A stretch of 64,000 bases of DNA from Pseudoxanthomonas composti (GTDB lineage Bacteria; Pseudomonadota; Gammaproteobacteria; Xanthomonadales; Xanthomonadaceae): positions 62,001 to 126,000 of the forward strand of contig NZ_SAWZ01000009.1 in the NCBI RefSeq assembly GCF_004122095.1, in the 5' to 3' direction. Positions 39,015-51,577 of this stretch are shown piece after piece. Under the pieces are notes generated by a model that did not search any database, was not told where the DNA came from, and saw only the letters and a list, made by a program, of their open reading frames with translations. The position numbers and the translations under genes are program-made. The stretch's first letter is position 1. Each line of letters starts with the position of its first letter.

Positions 39015-39121
39015 TCTGTGGAGCGGCTCTAGGTGGCCTAGGGCCATCAGCCGCGAATGGCTTTCCCGGTAAAGCTTCTTCGCGGCTGATGGCCCTAGGC
39101 CACCTAGAGCCGCTCCCACAG
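39015..39121. repeat. Long REP-like inverted repeat
   Basis: Two arms of about 46 nt are almost perfect complements. They start CTGTGGAGCGGCTCTAGG and end with the complement CCTAGAGCCGCTCCCACAG; each contains GGCCTAGGGCCATCAGCCGCG. The centre is AATGGCTTTCCCGGTAAAGC. It is the longest perfect-type member of this family in the window. Confidence 0.9.
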
Positions 39122-39187
39122 CGTCTCACCAATGACCACGCTAGAAAGTACGGCGCATCGCGGTCCGCCCTCGAAGGAGGCTCGTGC

Positions 39188-39264
39188 CGACGCTGTGCGT
39201 TCCGAAAAAGAAGTGAGCGCTAGCTCCTGGCCAAACAAAAAGCCCCGACATGGCGGAGCTTTTC
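39188..39264 (+). pseudogene. Degenerate copy of the lpdA 3' end and terminator
   Basis: This segment aligns with 38622-38699. Both contain [22 protein letters not shown] followed after 17-20 nt by CAAAAAGCCCCG and a terminator-like stem, now broken in the copy (ACATGGCGGAG). In frame the copy would encode CVPKKK-stop, against YIPKKK-stop of LpdA. It looks like a duplicated and decayed gene end. Confidence 0.6.
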
Positions 39265-39314
39265 ATGATCACTCTCTGCATCGCCCGAGCCGCGACCTAC
39301 CCCATCGAAGGAGA

Positions 39315-39335
39315 GCCCCCTTGAGTCAAGGGGGC
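39315..39335. other. Perfect 10-bp hairpin
   Basis: GCCCCCTTGA and TCAAGGGGGC are separated by a single G. A second small palindrome (CGCGCC-GAA-GGCGCG) follows directly. There is no T-tract on either side, so this is not a standard terminator. Confidence 0.6.
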
Positions 39336-39402
39336 GCGCCGAAGGCGCGGGGATCTGGGAGCTAATAAGCTGGGGCCCGAAGTTCGCACGGCGAACTTTG
39401 GG

Positions 39403-39429
39403 GCTCTAACGCGCATCACGCGTTAGAGC
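39403..39429. other. Perfect 11-bp hairpin after the outer-membrane protein gene
   Basis: GCTCTAACGCG and its complement CGCGTTAGAGC enclose a 5-nt loop, 14 bp downstream of the minus-strand outer-membrane protein stop. A 7-bp hairpin (AGTTCGC-ACG-GCGAACT, 39381-39397) follows. Lacking a clear T-tract, it may still stop transcription or protect the mRNA 3' end. Confidence 0.55.
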
Positions 39430-39443
39430 GCGTTAGAACGCAT

Positions 39444-40253
39444 TTAGAACGCAAACGTCACGCCCGCCATCGGTCCCTTGAACTCCAGGTCCAGGCCGCC
39501 GCGGGCATCGCTGCCTTCTTCTTCGTAGTTGATCTTGAACCAGTCGTAGCCCGCGAACACACCGAAGTTATCGGTGAAGCGGTACTCGGCGATCGCGTTC
39601 GCGCGCTTGATCTTGCCCTTGTAGTCGAAGCTGCCCCATTCGGCGTCCAGGTACTGGCCCTGGATGTTGATCAGCCAGCGCTCGCCGGGCTTGAAGGACA
39701 GGCGCGCACCCACCACCGGCGCCACGCCGTCTTCCTTCTCGGTGCCACGGTAGCTGCCGAAGTCGCCCGCCTCGGCGGTCAGCTTGGCGTCGATCTTGGC
39801 CCACTCCGCACCGATCTGCAGGCCAGCGGAGAAGTTCTCGTTCTCCACCACCGAGAAATCGTAGATCAGGCTGGCGAGCTGGAAGCGCGTGTCCAGCTGG
39901 GCGTAGCTGCCGGCCGGGATGGTGGTGTCGTCGAAGCTCAGGCCTTCGCCCAGGGTCTGGCGGTTGTCTTTCTTGTACTGGAAGTAGTCGAAGATCAGGC
40001 GGTTGCGGTTGCTGATGTGCCACACGCCATCCACCCGCGGGGACCACTCGTCCTTGCCGAAGTCGAAGTCCTCGTCGAAGCTCACGTTCTGCCCGAGCAG
40101 ATCGCCATCGCCACGCAGCCGGCCAGTGCCATCGGCGCTCATCGCGCCCACGCGCAGGGTGAAAGTGTCGTCCACTTCGGCGGCGAAGGCCGGCGATGCG
40201 GTCGTGGTCAGGGCCAGCATGGCCAGGGACAGCGTGGTCAGGCGCAGGGTCAT
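39444..40253 (-). CDS. Putative outer-membrane beta-barrel protein, function unknown
   Basis: This 269-residue protein has a signal peptide ending in PAFAAE, followed by alternating aromatic/polar strands and a C-terminal strand ending AGVTFAF with a terminal Phe, the usual outer-membrane targeting signal. Segments such as NRLIFDYFQYKK and RFTDNFGVFAGYDWFKINY fit barrel strands; about 12 strands seem possible. I do not recognise a specific family. CGAGGAG precedes the ATG. It is monocistronic, with hairpins downstream. Confidence 0.75.
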   Translation of the reverse strand: MTLRLTTLSLAMLALTTTASPAFAAEVDDTFTLRVGAMSADGTGRLRGDGDLLGQNVSFDEDFDFGKDEWSPRVDGVWHISNRNRLIFDYFQYKKDNRQTLGEGLSFDDTTIPAGSYAQLDTRFQLASLIYDFSVVENENFSAGLQIGAEWAKIDAKLTAEAGDFGSYRGTEKEDGVAPVVGARLSFKPGERWLINIQGQYLDAEWGSFDYKGKIKRANAIAEYRFTDNFGVFAGYDWFKINYEEEGSDARGGLDLEFKGPMAGVTFAF

Positions 40254-40784
40254 TTCAACAACTCCTCGTAAGCGTGCAGTAAAAAAAACGTTCAGTGGTG
40301 GTGCCAGTGGGCACGGACCATGCGCTTGCGAATGTCGAAAGAGGGTGAATCACCGCGTCTGCACGTGCAGGCTGTGGAGTCGGTCACGGGAAGGTCAGCT
40401 CAGGCTTGCAGTGGCGCGCAAACGCTGACGAAACTTTCGCCACCATGACAGTCCAAAGCCAGACCACCGCACACGTCGGCGCAGTCTTGCGCACGCCCAT
40501 GCGTGCGAGAGGAGTGCGCCGTCAGGGACGGGACGCTTTGGATTGTGGTCGCGACGATCCGGCTCGGAAGATCAGCGGCGATAGGCGGAGCCCCGGTGAC
40601 CCGGGGCTCCGTGAAGAGCCTGCGCAGCGTGCTTCGACGAGGAGTTGTGGGCAGACTCAAGGTCACAGACCGCCGGGTGCGGGGAAAGTTCAATGAAATC
40701 GTTCTCTGCGTTTTCAGGTCCCGCCCAGGCAGGTCTCCTCTCTTGCCGGGGCAAGTTTTCCCAATCCGATCAGACCTTTGTCGG
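40254..40784. other. Long intergenic region upstream of the atp operon
   Basis: This region of over 500 bp has no supported gene; its open frames lack protein character. It holds a perfect 10-bp hairpin with a 4-nt loop (GGAGCCCCGG / CCGGGGCTCC, 40587-40610) and a small CTTGC-CGGG-GCAAG stem followed by TTTT (40742-40759) that could be a weak terminator. Promoters for the minus-strand outer-membrane protein must also lie here. Confidence 0.5.
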
Positions 40785-40814
40785 TTGTGGCGCCGTTTGT
40801 CCGCCTGCTATAAT
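40785..40814 (+). promoter_or_regulatory. Candidate atp operon promoter
   Basis: TTGTGG (40785-40790) and a perfect TATAAT (40809-40814) are separated by 18 bp and lie 65 bp upstream of the atpI start. This is the best sigma-70-like match I see in the window. Confidence 0.65.
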
Positions 40815-40878
40815 TCCGCGGCTCGGAAGAGGCGCAATTTCGCAAGCCTCCCCATCCTCGACAACCCCTGTAAGGTCC

Positions 40879-41253
40879 TTGAACGTCCTGAACTCCGTCG
40901 CTGCGAGTCGGCGACTGGCACAGCGCGCGATAGCCTGGCAGGCCGGCGCGACCGTGCTGGTGGCGCTGGCTTTCCTGGTCCAGGGACAGGCTTCTGCCCT
41001 GGCCGCGTTGGTCGGCGGCGGGGCGCTTGCACTGGGGACGTGGCTGTCCACGTGGATAGCCCTGGGTGGGGGCGTCAGCTCCGCCGGTGTCGCCTTGTCG
41101 CGACTGGTGGCGGGGATGGTGGCGAAATGGCTGCTGGTGCTGGTCGTGTTCACGATCGCGCTGGGGCTGCTGCGACTGCCGGGGCTCCCGCTGCTGGTCG
41201 GCCTGTGTGCCGCCATGCTGGCGCTGGTGCTCGCCAATACGATTAAGCGATAG
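40879..41253 (+). CDS. atpI: ATP synthase subunit I (AtpI-like)
   Basis: This 124-residue hydrophobic protein with four transmembrane segments is the usual first gene of proteobacterial atp operons; AtpI helps assembly of the c-ring. No ATG fits. The TTG at 40879 gives the expected short N-terminus (LNVLNSVAASRRLAQRA), with TAAGG close upstream. The stop abuts atpB. The frame extends upstream to 40645 without family-like sequence. Confidence 0.82.
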   Translation: MNVLNSVAASRRLAQRAIAWQAGATVLVALAFLVQGQASALAALVGGGALALGTWLSTWIALGGGVSSAGVALSRLVAGMVAKWLLVLVVFTIALGLLRLPGLPLLVGLCAAMLALVLANTIKR

Positions 41254-42432
<1,179 letters not shown>

Positions 42433-42526
42433 GCCCGTTGCGCACGCCGCGCACGCGCGCGGCTTGATCGAACCGCCTGCCGGGCCTTGAGGCCTGGCGG
42501 GTCATGCAATCCGTCGAGGACCCGTC

Positions 42527-42997
42527 ATGAATGTCAACATGACCTTCTTCGGCCAGATGATTTCGTTCGCGATCCTTGTTTGGTTCACGATGAAGTTCAT
42601 TTGGCCGCCGCTCAACGCGGCGCTCGAAGAACGCCAGAAGAAGATCGCCGAAGGCCTCGCCGCCGCCGACCGCAGCCAGAAAGATCTGGCCAATGCGCAG
42701 GAAAAGGCGAACGAGGCACTGAAGGAAGCCCGCATCAAGGCCAACGAGATCATCGATCAGGCCCACGCGCGCGCCAATCAGATCGTCGAAGCCGCCAAGA
42801 ACGAAGCCGTCGCCGAAGCGAACCGGCAGAAGGACCTGGCGCTGGCCGAGATCGAGGCGTCCACCACCCGTGCCCGCGAGGAGCTGCGTTCGCAGGTCTC
42901 GGCGCTGGCCGTGTCCGGTGCCGAGAAGCTGCTCAAGCGCGAGATCGATGCCGGTGCCCACAAGGCGCTGCTCGACGAGCTCGCCGCCCAGCTCTGA
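42527..42997 (+). CDS. atpF: ATP synthase Fo subunit b
   Basis: This 156-residue peripheral-stalk protein has one N-terminal transmembrane helix (about 5-27) and a long charged coiled coil rich in Ala, Glu, Lys and Arg. It has the same length as E. coli AtpF. It lies between atpE and atpH, the canonical order. Confidence 0.96.
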   Translation: MNVNMTFFGQMISFAILVWFTMKFIWPPLNAALEERQKKIAEGLAAADRSQKDLANAQEKANEALKEARIKANEIIDQAHARANQIVEAAKNEAVAEANRQKDLALAEIEASTTRAREELRSQVSALAVSGAEKLLKREIDAGAHKALLDELAAQL

Positions 42998-43014
42998 AAC
43001 GGATGATCTGATCG

Positions 43015-43542
43015 ATGAGCCAGGCTCTCACCTTCGCCCGACCCTACGCCCGTGCCGCCTTTTCGACGGCGCGCGAGGAGAACCAGCTGGCGGCCTGGTC
43101 CGCGGCCCTTGGGTTTTCCGCCCAGGTGGCTGCCGACCCCAAGGTCGCTTCGCTGCTGCTCAACCCGACCCTGACCCAGGAGCAGGCCGTGGCGCTGCTG
43201 TCGCCGCAGGGCGCCAGCGCTTCGCAGTCGCGCTTCCTGACGGTGTTGGCCGAGGCGCGGCGCCTGCCGCTGCTGCCGGAGATCGCCGGCCTGTTCGACC
43301 AGCTCAAGGCCGAGGCCGAGCGCGTGGTCCGGGCCAAGGTGACCTCCGCTTCGGCCCTGCCGGAGGGCGAGCTGGAGGTCATCAAGGCCGCCCTGGCACG
43401 CCGCTTCGGCCGCGAGGTCGAAGTGGAGACGGCCGTGGATGCCTCGCTGATCGGCGGTGCGGTGATCGATGCCGGCGATGTGGTCATCGACGGCTCGCTC
43501 AGGGGCAAGCTCGATCGCCTGCAGACGGCGCTGGCAAGTTAA
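43015..43542 (+). CDS. atpH: ATP synthase F1 subunit delta
   Basis: This 175-residue subunit joins F1 to the b stalk. The N-terminal helical domain begins LTFARPYARAAF and the C-terminal part ends with GGAVIDAGDVVIDGSLRGKL, the family signature. A GATGATCTGATCG spacer precedes the ATG. Seventeen bp separate it from atpF. Confidence 0.96.
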   Translation: MSQALTFARPYARAAFSTAREENQLAAWSAALGFSAQVAADPKVASLLLNPTLTQEQAVALLSPQGASASQSRFLTVLAEARRLPLLPEIAGLFDQLKAEAERVVRAKVTSASALPEGELEVIKAALARRFGREVEVETAVDASLIGGAVIDAGDVVIDGSLRGKLDRLQTALAS

Positions 43543-43617
43543 TCAAGCAATCGTAGGGCGGGCAGTGGTCCGCCATCACGTACGGCAGGCCCCACGCCCG
43601 CCAACCAGGAAACCAAC

Positions 43618-45165
<1,548 letters not shown>

Positions 45166-45174
45166 TTCGGTAGC

Positions 45175-45267
45175 CGGGATTCGGGATTCGGGTTTAGGCA
45201 TTAGGGATTCGCAGGTGCGGGGCTCGGGTGGCGTAGGCCAATCCCGAATCCCGAATCCCGAATCCCG
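45175..45267. repeat. GGGATTC heptamer inverted repeat between atpA and atpG
   Basis: The left arm (45175-45192, CGGGATTCGGGATTCGGG) is an exact complement of the right arm (45250-45267, also in register at 45243-45260). The right side has about four AATCCCG units. An 18-bp stem with a 50-60-nt loop can form in the mRNA between the alpha and gamma cistrons, 10 bp after the atpA stop. Confidence 0.92.
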
Positions 45268-45286
45268 CGAGCGAAGCGAGAAAAAG

Positions 45287-46150
45287 ATGGCAGGCGGACG
45301 CGAAATCAAAACCAAGATCAAGAGCGTGCAGAACACCCGCAAGGTGACGCGCGCGCTGGAGATGGTCTCGGCCTCCAAGATCCGCAAGGCGCAGGACCGC
45401 ATGAAGACCTCGCGCCCCTATGCCAAGGCGATGCGCCAGGTCATCGGCCACCTGGCCCAGGCCAACACCGAGTTCCAGCACCCGTTCCTGGTGGAGCGCG
45501 AGCAGGTCAAGCGCGTGGGCTACATCGTGGTCTCCTCCGACCGCGGCCTGGCCGGCGGCCTGAACAACAACCTGTTCCGCAAGATGCTGGGCGAGGTGCG
45601 CGGCTGGCAGGACAAGGGCGCCGAGATCGACGTGGTCACCATCGGTCAGAAGGCTTCGGCCTTTTTCCGCCGCATCGACGTCAACATGGTCGGCAGCGTC
45701 ACCCACCTGGGCGATGCGCCGCACATCGAGCAGCTGATCGGCGTGATCCAGGTGATGCTGGAAGCCTACGAAGCCGGCAAGGTGGACCGCGTGTACGTGG
45801 TCTACAACCACTTCGTGAACACCATGAGCCAGAAGGCGTCCTTCGACCAGCTGCTGCCGCTGCCGCCGGCCGAGGGCGGCGCGCCCAAGCACGACTGGGA
45901 CTACATCTACGAACCGGACGCCAAGACCGTGCTGGAGCACGTGCTGGTGCGTTACGTGGAGTCGCTGGTGTACCAGGCGGTGCTGGAGAACGTGGCCTCC
46001 GAGCACGCCGCGCGCATGGTGGCGATGAAGGCCGCCAGCGACAACGCCAGCAAGATGATCGGCACGCTGCAACTGGTCTACAACAAGGCCCGCCAGGCGG
46101 CGATCACCCAGGAAATCTCGGAAATCGTCGGCGGCGCCGCGGCGATCTGA
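45287..46150 (+). CDS. atpG: ATP synthase F1 subunit gamma
   Basis: This 287-residue central-stalk protein begins with the family signature [24 protein letters not shown], split here at residue 20, and ends with [18 protein letters not shown]. The ATG at 45287 is preceded by GCGAGAAAAAG. It is single-copy in the enzyme, unlike alpha and beta, and is preceded by the heptamer inverted repeat. Confidence 0.97.
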   Translation: MAGGREIKTKIKSVQNTRKVTRALEMVSASKIRKAQDRMKTSRPYAKAMRQVIGHLAQANTEFQHPFLVEREQVKRVGYIVVSSDRGLAGGLNNNLFRKMLGEVRGWQDKGAEIDVVTIGQKASAFFRRIDVNMVGSVTHLGDAPHIEQLIGVIQVMLEAYEAGKVDRVYVVYNHFVNTMSQKASFDQLLPLPPAEGGAPKHDWDYIYEPDAKTVLEHVLVRYVESLVYQAVLENVASEHAARMVAMKAASDNASKMIGTLQLVYNKARQAAITQEISEIVGGAAAI

Positions 46151-46241
46151 CGAGTCAGAAGTTTCGGACGGCTGCGGCGCGCCGCGTGTCGTCCACCCGA
46201 AAATACAACGGCGATCGGTCGCCAAACATTTCAGAGTCTAG

Positions 46242-47660
<1,419 letters not shown>

Positions 47661-47667
47661 AGGGCCA

Positions 47668-47748
47668 GGAACGAGTGAAGAGGAACGAGAAACGAGTCTC
47701 GGTCTGAAACTTCCACTCGTTCCTCGTTTCTCGTTCCTCGTTCCTCTA
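47668..47748. repeat. GAACGAG heptamer inverted repeat between atpD and atpC
   Basis: A 17-bp perfect stem (47680-47696 with 47723-47739) is built from GAACGAG/AAACGAG units and their complement, with a 26-nt loop. Extra CTCGTTCC units extend the right side. It fills the gap between the beta and epsilon cistrons and ends 13 bp before the atpC start. Confidence 0.92.
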
Positions 47749-47761
47749 GAAGAGAGTCACC

Positions 47762-48187
47762 ATGGCAAGCACCATCCGTTGCGACATCGTCAGCGCCGAG
47801 CAGGAGATCTACCACGGTGAAGCCACCCTGGTGGTCGCCACCGGCGAGTTGGGCGAGCTGGGCATTGCGCCCAAGCATGCGCCGCTGATCACGCGCCTGA
47901 AGCCGGGCAAGGTTGTGGTGACCACGGCCGCGGGCGAGCACCTGGATTTCGCCATCTCCGGCGGCATCCTGGAGGTGCAGCCGCAGGTGGTGACGGTGCT
48001 GGCCGACACCGCGATCCGCGCGCAGGACATCGACGAGGCCAAGGTCAAGGCCGCCAAGGAAGAGGCTGAGCGCCTGCTGGCCAACCGCGGCGAGACGGTG
48101 GACGTGGCCAAGGCCCAGCAGCAGCTCACCGAAGCCCTGGTGCAGCTGCAGGCGCTGGAGCGCCTGCGTAAGAACCTCAAGCACTGA
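47762..48187 (+). CDS. atpC: ATP synthase F1 subunit epsilon
   Basis: This 141-residue subunit has the N-terminal beta-sandwich (about 1-85) and two C-terminal helices (about 90-138) used for rotor inhibition. AGAGAG precedes the ATG. It is single-copy in the enzyme and last in the operon; a terminator follows after 23 bp. Confidence 0.97.
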   Translation: MASTIRCDIVSAEQEIYHGEATLVVATGELGELGIAPKHAPLITRLKPGKVVVTTAAGEHLDFAISGGILEVQPQVVTVLADTAIRAQDIDEAKVKAAKEEAERLLANRGETVDVAKAQQQLTEALVQLQALERLRKNLKH

Positions 48188-48210
48188 GCGCCTGCTGACG
48201 CGACACGAAG

Positions 48211-48234
48211 ACGCCGGCCTTGCGCCGGCGTTTT
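48211..48234 (+). terminator. Intrinsic terminator of the atp operon
   Basis: An 8-bp stem (ACGCCGGC / GCCGGCGT) with a 5-nt loop runs into TTTTCGTTTC, 23 bp after the atpC stop. Confidence 0.9.
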
Positions 48235-48259
48235 CGTTTCTAGCGCTGCCGTCGACACC

Positions 48260-48439
48260 GTCGTGAGGGCCAAGAAGATGGCTGAGAAGGCCTGAAGGGG
48301 CCAGGAACGAGTGGAGAGGAACGAGAAACGAGTCTCGGTCTGAAGCTTTCACTCGTTCCTCGTTCCTCGTTCCTCGTTCCTCGTTCCTCGTTTCTCCATA
48401 AGAGAAGAACGATGGCGAGCACCATCCGTTGCGACATCG
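48260..48439 (+). pseudogene. Partial duplicate of the atpD-atpC junction
   Basis: This segment repeats 47627-47789: the last atpD codons and stop, the GAACGAG inverted repeat, and the first nine atpC codons (MASTIRCDI). Then homology stops and the truncated atpC frame runs on to a stop at 48501 (29 codons). The copy has more heptamer units on its right arm than the original. It lies beyond the atp terminator and is not a functional gene. Confidence 0.93.
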
Positions 48440-48491
48440 ACACCATTGCGCGGCGTCGGCGAGGGCGGCCCCCGGGGCGCGGGCCAGATGC

Positions 48492-48899
48492 TCAGCGGTA
48501 GACCAGGTGCCGGCCCAGGAAAAAGCTCACCACCGCCAGTCCGCCTTCCACCAGCGGCTTGGCCAGCCAGGCCAGGCGCAGGCCGAGCTCGGCCTCCACG
48601 CGCAGCATCAGCCAGGTGCTGATCACGGTCATGACCAGCCACATCGCCAGGAAGCGGGCGAAGCGCGACCAGCCCAGGCGCGCGGCGCCCTGCGCATCGG
48701 CGAAGGTATAGCGCCCGTTGAGCCAGAAGCCGAGCAGGGCGCCGCACACCCGTCCACTCACGTTGGCCGCACTGGCCGGCACGCCCAGCGCGCTCAGGCC
48801 GACGAAGGCGGCCCAGTCCACCAGCAGCTGCAGTCCACCGATCACGGCGAAGCTGGAGCCCTGGCGCAGCAGGCGCGAATGCAGGAGGCGCGATGGCAT
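48492..48899 (-). CDS. GtrA-family membrane protein
   Basis: This 135-residue protein with four transmembrane segments matches the GtrA family, thought to flip undecaprenyl-phosphate-linked sugars. Family features are SFAVIGGLQLLVDW near residue 17 and FWLNGRYTF near residue 60. It is divergent from a GtrB-like GT2 gene, with 72 bp between starts, which supports a joint role. Its 3' end overlaps the truncated atpC remnant by a few bases. Confidence 0.85.
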   Translation of the reverse strand: MPSRLLHSRLLRQGSSFAVIGGLQLLVDWAAFVGLSALGVPASAANVSGRVCGALLGFWLNGRYTFADAQGAARLGWSRFARFLAMWLVMTVISTWLMLRVEAELGLRLAWLAKPLVEGGLAVVSFFLGRHLVYR

Positions 48900-48971
48900 G
48901 GGTGAGATTGTAGCGGGATGCCTGTGCGCGGCCCTGTAAGATCTGCGCCTGATTCAGTCCATGGAGTTCCC

Positions 48972-49910
48972 GTGCGCGTCGCGGTTCTGATTCCCTGCCA
49001 CAACGAGGCCACCACCATCGGCAAGGTGGTGCGCGATTTCAGGGCCGCGCTTCCCCAGGCGGACATCTGGGTCTTCGACAACGCCAGCACCGACGACACC
49101 ACGGCGATCGCATTGCGCGAAGGCGCGCAGGTGCGCCCGGTCGCGGCCAAGGGCAAGGGCAACGTGGTGCGCGCGATGTTCCGCGACGTCGACGCCGACG
49201 TGTATGTCATGGTCGATGGCGATGACACGTATCCGGCGCAGGCGGTAGCGCCGCTGCTGGCCGACGTGATCGCCGGGCGCGCGGACATGGTGGTGGGCAC
49301 GCGCCTGGACTCGCACGAAGCGGCCTCGTTCCGTCGCTTTCACGGCGTCGGCAACCAACTGGTGCGCCGCTGCGTGGCCATGCTGTTCGGCAGCCCGGTG
49401 CGGGATGTGCTCTCGGGCTACCGGGTGTTCTCGCGACGCTTCGTCAAGTCGATGCCGGTGTTGTCCAAGGGCTTCGAGATCGAGACCGAAATGACGGTCT
49501 TCGCGCTCGGCAACGGCTTCGTGCTGGCCGAGCATCCCATCGCCTACGGCGTGCGGCCGGAAGGCAGCGAATCCAAGCTGAGCACCTATCGCGATGGCGT
49601 GCGCGTGCTCAAGACCGTGCTGTTCCTTTTCAAGGACATGCGGCCACTACTGTTCTTTGGCGGGATTGCCGCGGTGCTGGCGCTGGCCGGCCTGGCCTTC
49701 GGCAGCATCGTGATCGCCGAATTCAGCCGCACCGGCCTGGTCACCCATCCTTCCACCGCGGTGCTGGCCGTGGCGCTGACTTTGGTGGGCATGGTCTCGC
49801 TGGCGACGGGGCTGATCCTGGATACGGTCAACCGCCGCGCCAATGAGATCCAGCGGCTGATCACCGATCAGCTGCTGGGGCAGCGCGGGCCTGCGGGCAC
49901 AGCGCGCTGA
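48972..49910 (+). CDS. GT2-family polyprenyl-phosphate glycosyltransferase (GtrB/DPMS-like)
   Basis: This 312-residue enzyme has a GT-A domain starting VAVLIPCHNEATTIGKVV, a metal-binding VDGDDTYP near residue 80, and two C-terminal transmembrane helices (about 225-250 and 262-285). This is the layout of GtrB/dolichyl-phosphate-mannose-synthase-like enzymes, which load a sugar on polyprenyl phosphate. The start is GTG at 48972, with GGAG five bases upstream. Its last 50 bp overlap the 3' end of the convergent membrane glycosyltransferase gene. Confidence 0.87.
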   Translation: MRVAVLIPCHNEATTIGKVVRDFRAALPQADIWVFDNASTDDTTAIALREGAQVRPVAAKGKGNVVRAMFRDVDADVYVMVDGDDTYPAQAVAPLLADVIAGRADMVVGTRLDSHEAASFRRFHGVGNQLVRRCVAMLFGSPVRDVLSGYRVFSRRFVKSMPVLSKGFEIETEMTVFALGNGFVLAEHPIAYGVRPEGSESKLSTYRDGVRVLKTVLFLFKDMRPLLFFGGIAAVLALAGLAFGSIVIAEFSRTGLVTHPSTAVLAVALTLVGMVSLATGLILDTVNRRANEIQRLITDQLLGQRGPAGTAR

Positions 49911-51453
49911 CCTCTTGCACGCGCTGCAGCGGGCATAGCTCCACCGGCCGAAGCGAATCGCTGACCGGCTGGCACGGGCCCTGCTGGGCAAGGCCGTAGT
50001 GGGTGTACTCGGTGGCGACCGGGTCTTCCAGGTCGGTCCGGGTTTCCCGCAGCAGGTAGAACGGCCCGCGGTGTTGGGCGATGCGCGCCTCGGCGTCCGC
50101 TTGCAAGGCGGTGCAGGTCTGCGGACGCATGAAGTTGTTGGCGATGGAGATCGCCGGCACCGACGGCGGCAGGAAGGCCACGGCATGCCCCAGCGGCGAG
50201 GTGCTGGAGATGATCACCATGGCGTCCGGTTCTATGGACGGGAAGCGCACCTGGACCATCGGCGTGGTGAACGGATGGCTGCGTCCCCAGCCGGGCCGCT
50301 TGGTCAGGCCGATCACCAGCGCCAGTCCGACGATCAGGACGAAACGCGGCCAACGCTTGGGCAGATAGGCGCTGGCCGCGCCCGCCAGCGCGACCGCGCA
50401 CAGCAGCTCGACGGCGATCAGGTAGCGGTAGATGCCGTACAGCCTGGTCCACATCGCCAGGGTGACCACGCTGAACAGCAACAGCAGGCCGACATCGCGC
50501 CAGGGCTGCTGACGCCTGCGCTGCAGGAACACGCTCAGGCCCAGCGACAGCAGGCCCAGCAGGATGCGCGGATCGGCCAGCCTGGCTTCGGAGAACAGGA
50601 AGCCGCGCTTGGTGAAATGAAACACCGTCAGCCAGGCGTCCAGCCCATGCGGGATGAAACGGGCGTCGTTGTAGGCCACCGCCTGCGCGTACGGGGACTG
50701 GAACACCTGGTTGAAGTAGGGAAACAGCGGATTGCCGAAGGTCTGCCACAGCACCCAGGCCCAGGGGCCCGCAGTCAGCACACCGCCGAGCACCCCGCCA
50801 AGCGCCAGGGCCAGTGCGCGCAGCGGCGCCCGGCGCCACGGGCCGGCCAGCAGGGCCACCGCCGCCAGCGCGACGCAGTAGATGATGCCGGTCAGCTTCA
50901 GGCCGGTCGCCAGGCCCAGGATCAGGCCGGCCGGCAGCCAGGTCTTCCACAGACTGGCATCGGCGCGCGTGCGCAGCACCCACCAGAGCGCACCGGTGGC
51001 GCCGGCGGCGATGATGGCATCGTTGAAGGTGGAGCCGACGCTGGGACCGACGGCCGCGCCGGTCAGCGCCAACACCGCAGTGAGCGCCAGCCGCCAGCGG
51101 CTGGACGCCTGCGGCCAGCAGCGGTCCAGGATGCGCAGGGCGAAGAACAGCGCCAGCAGCGAGGGCAGGCACAGCCAGCAGGCGATCAGCCAGCCGGGCC
51201 AGCCGGCGTGGACCATCCACACGAAGGGCAGGTCGGTCGCCGGGTTGTGCCAGGTCTGCAGCTGCGCGGCGGCGATGTCCTGGTCCAGGCGTCCCTGCAG
51301 CAAAGCAGAACCGGTATAGAGATGGTAGTTGCGCAGATCCCAGTTGCGGTCCTGGCCGTTGACCAGCGCGGTCAGCAGGGTCAGCAGCGTGGCCAGGGCC
51401 AGGGTGAACTTCCAGGACAGGGCCGGGGTGGTATGCGGTCGGGGCGCGGACAA
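49861..51453 (-). CDS. Polytopic membrane glycosyltransferase-like protein (GT-C type)
   Basis: This 530-residue protein has about 10-11 transmembrane helices. An early periplasmic loop with [12 protein letters not shown] carries acidic residues of the GT-C type, and a soluble C-terminal part lies at about 400-530. The start is TTG at 51453, chosen because AAGGAAG lies six bases upstream; longer in-frame starts run into glmU on the other strand. With GtrA and the GT2 enzyme it could form a GtrABC-like glycan-modification set. The exact family and sugar are unknown. Confidence 0.75.
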   Translation of the reverse strand: MSAPRPHTTPALSWKFTLALATLLTLLTALVNGQDRNWDLRNYHLYTGSALLQGRLDQDIAAAQLQTWHNPATDLPFVWMVHAGWPGWLIACWLCLPSLLALFFALRILDRCWPQASSRWRLALTAVLALTGAAVGPSVGSTFNDAIIAAGATGALWWVLRTRADASLWKTWLPAGLILGLATGLKLTGIIYCVALAAVALLAGPWRRAPLRALALALGGVLGGVLTAGPWAWVLWQTFGNPLFPYFNQVFQSPYAQAVAYNDARFIPHGLDAWLTVFHFTKRGFLFSEARLADPRILLGLLSLGLSVFLQRRRQQPWRDVGLLLLFSVVTLAMWTRLYGIYRYLIAVELLCAVALAGAASAYLPKRWPRFVLIVGLALVIGLTKRPGWGRSHPFTTPMVQVRFPSIEPDAMVIISSTSPLGHAVAFLPPSVPAISIANNFMRPQTCTALQADAEARIAQHRGPFYLLRETRTDLEDPVATEYTHYGLAQQGPCQPVSDSLRPVELCPLQRVQEVSALCPQARAAPAADR

Positions 51454-51577
51454 ATCGGTCTTCCTTGAGCGGGCGGCACGGAGCCGGGGATTATCGCAGG
51501 CCGTCTCCGCCACGGCGCGGGCGCGATCCTCCGACCGATTAGAATTGCCCGCAACGCCATCGACCGACCCGCCCCTC

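Larger units (their letters stand above)
38699..39443. other. Repeat-rich intergenic region between lpdA and an outer-membrane protein gene
   Basis: This 745-bp stretch contains no supported gene. From 38700 to 39000 nothing is recognisable beyond high GC. It then holds a large REP-like palindrome (39015-39121), a decayed copy of the lpdA 3' end and terminator (39188-39264), and several hairpins (39315-39335, 39381-39397, 39403-39429). Confidence 0.7.

Noticed and set aside
38659..39365. Small plus-strand open frames after lpdA
   Set aside because: They cross the terminator and palindromic repeats and have no protein-like features.
40406..40878. Open frames upstream of atpI as possible small genes
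   Set aside because: Cys- and Arg-rich products without ribosome-binding sites; the stretch contains hairpins and the atp promoter.
48300..48398. Heptamer tandem repeats as a CRISPR array
   Set aside because: Units are 7 nt with no unique spacers and no cas genes are present.
48412..48501. 29-codon open frame starting MASTIRCDI as a small gene
   Set aside because: It is the truncated duplicate of the atpC start, not an independent gene.
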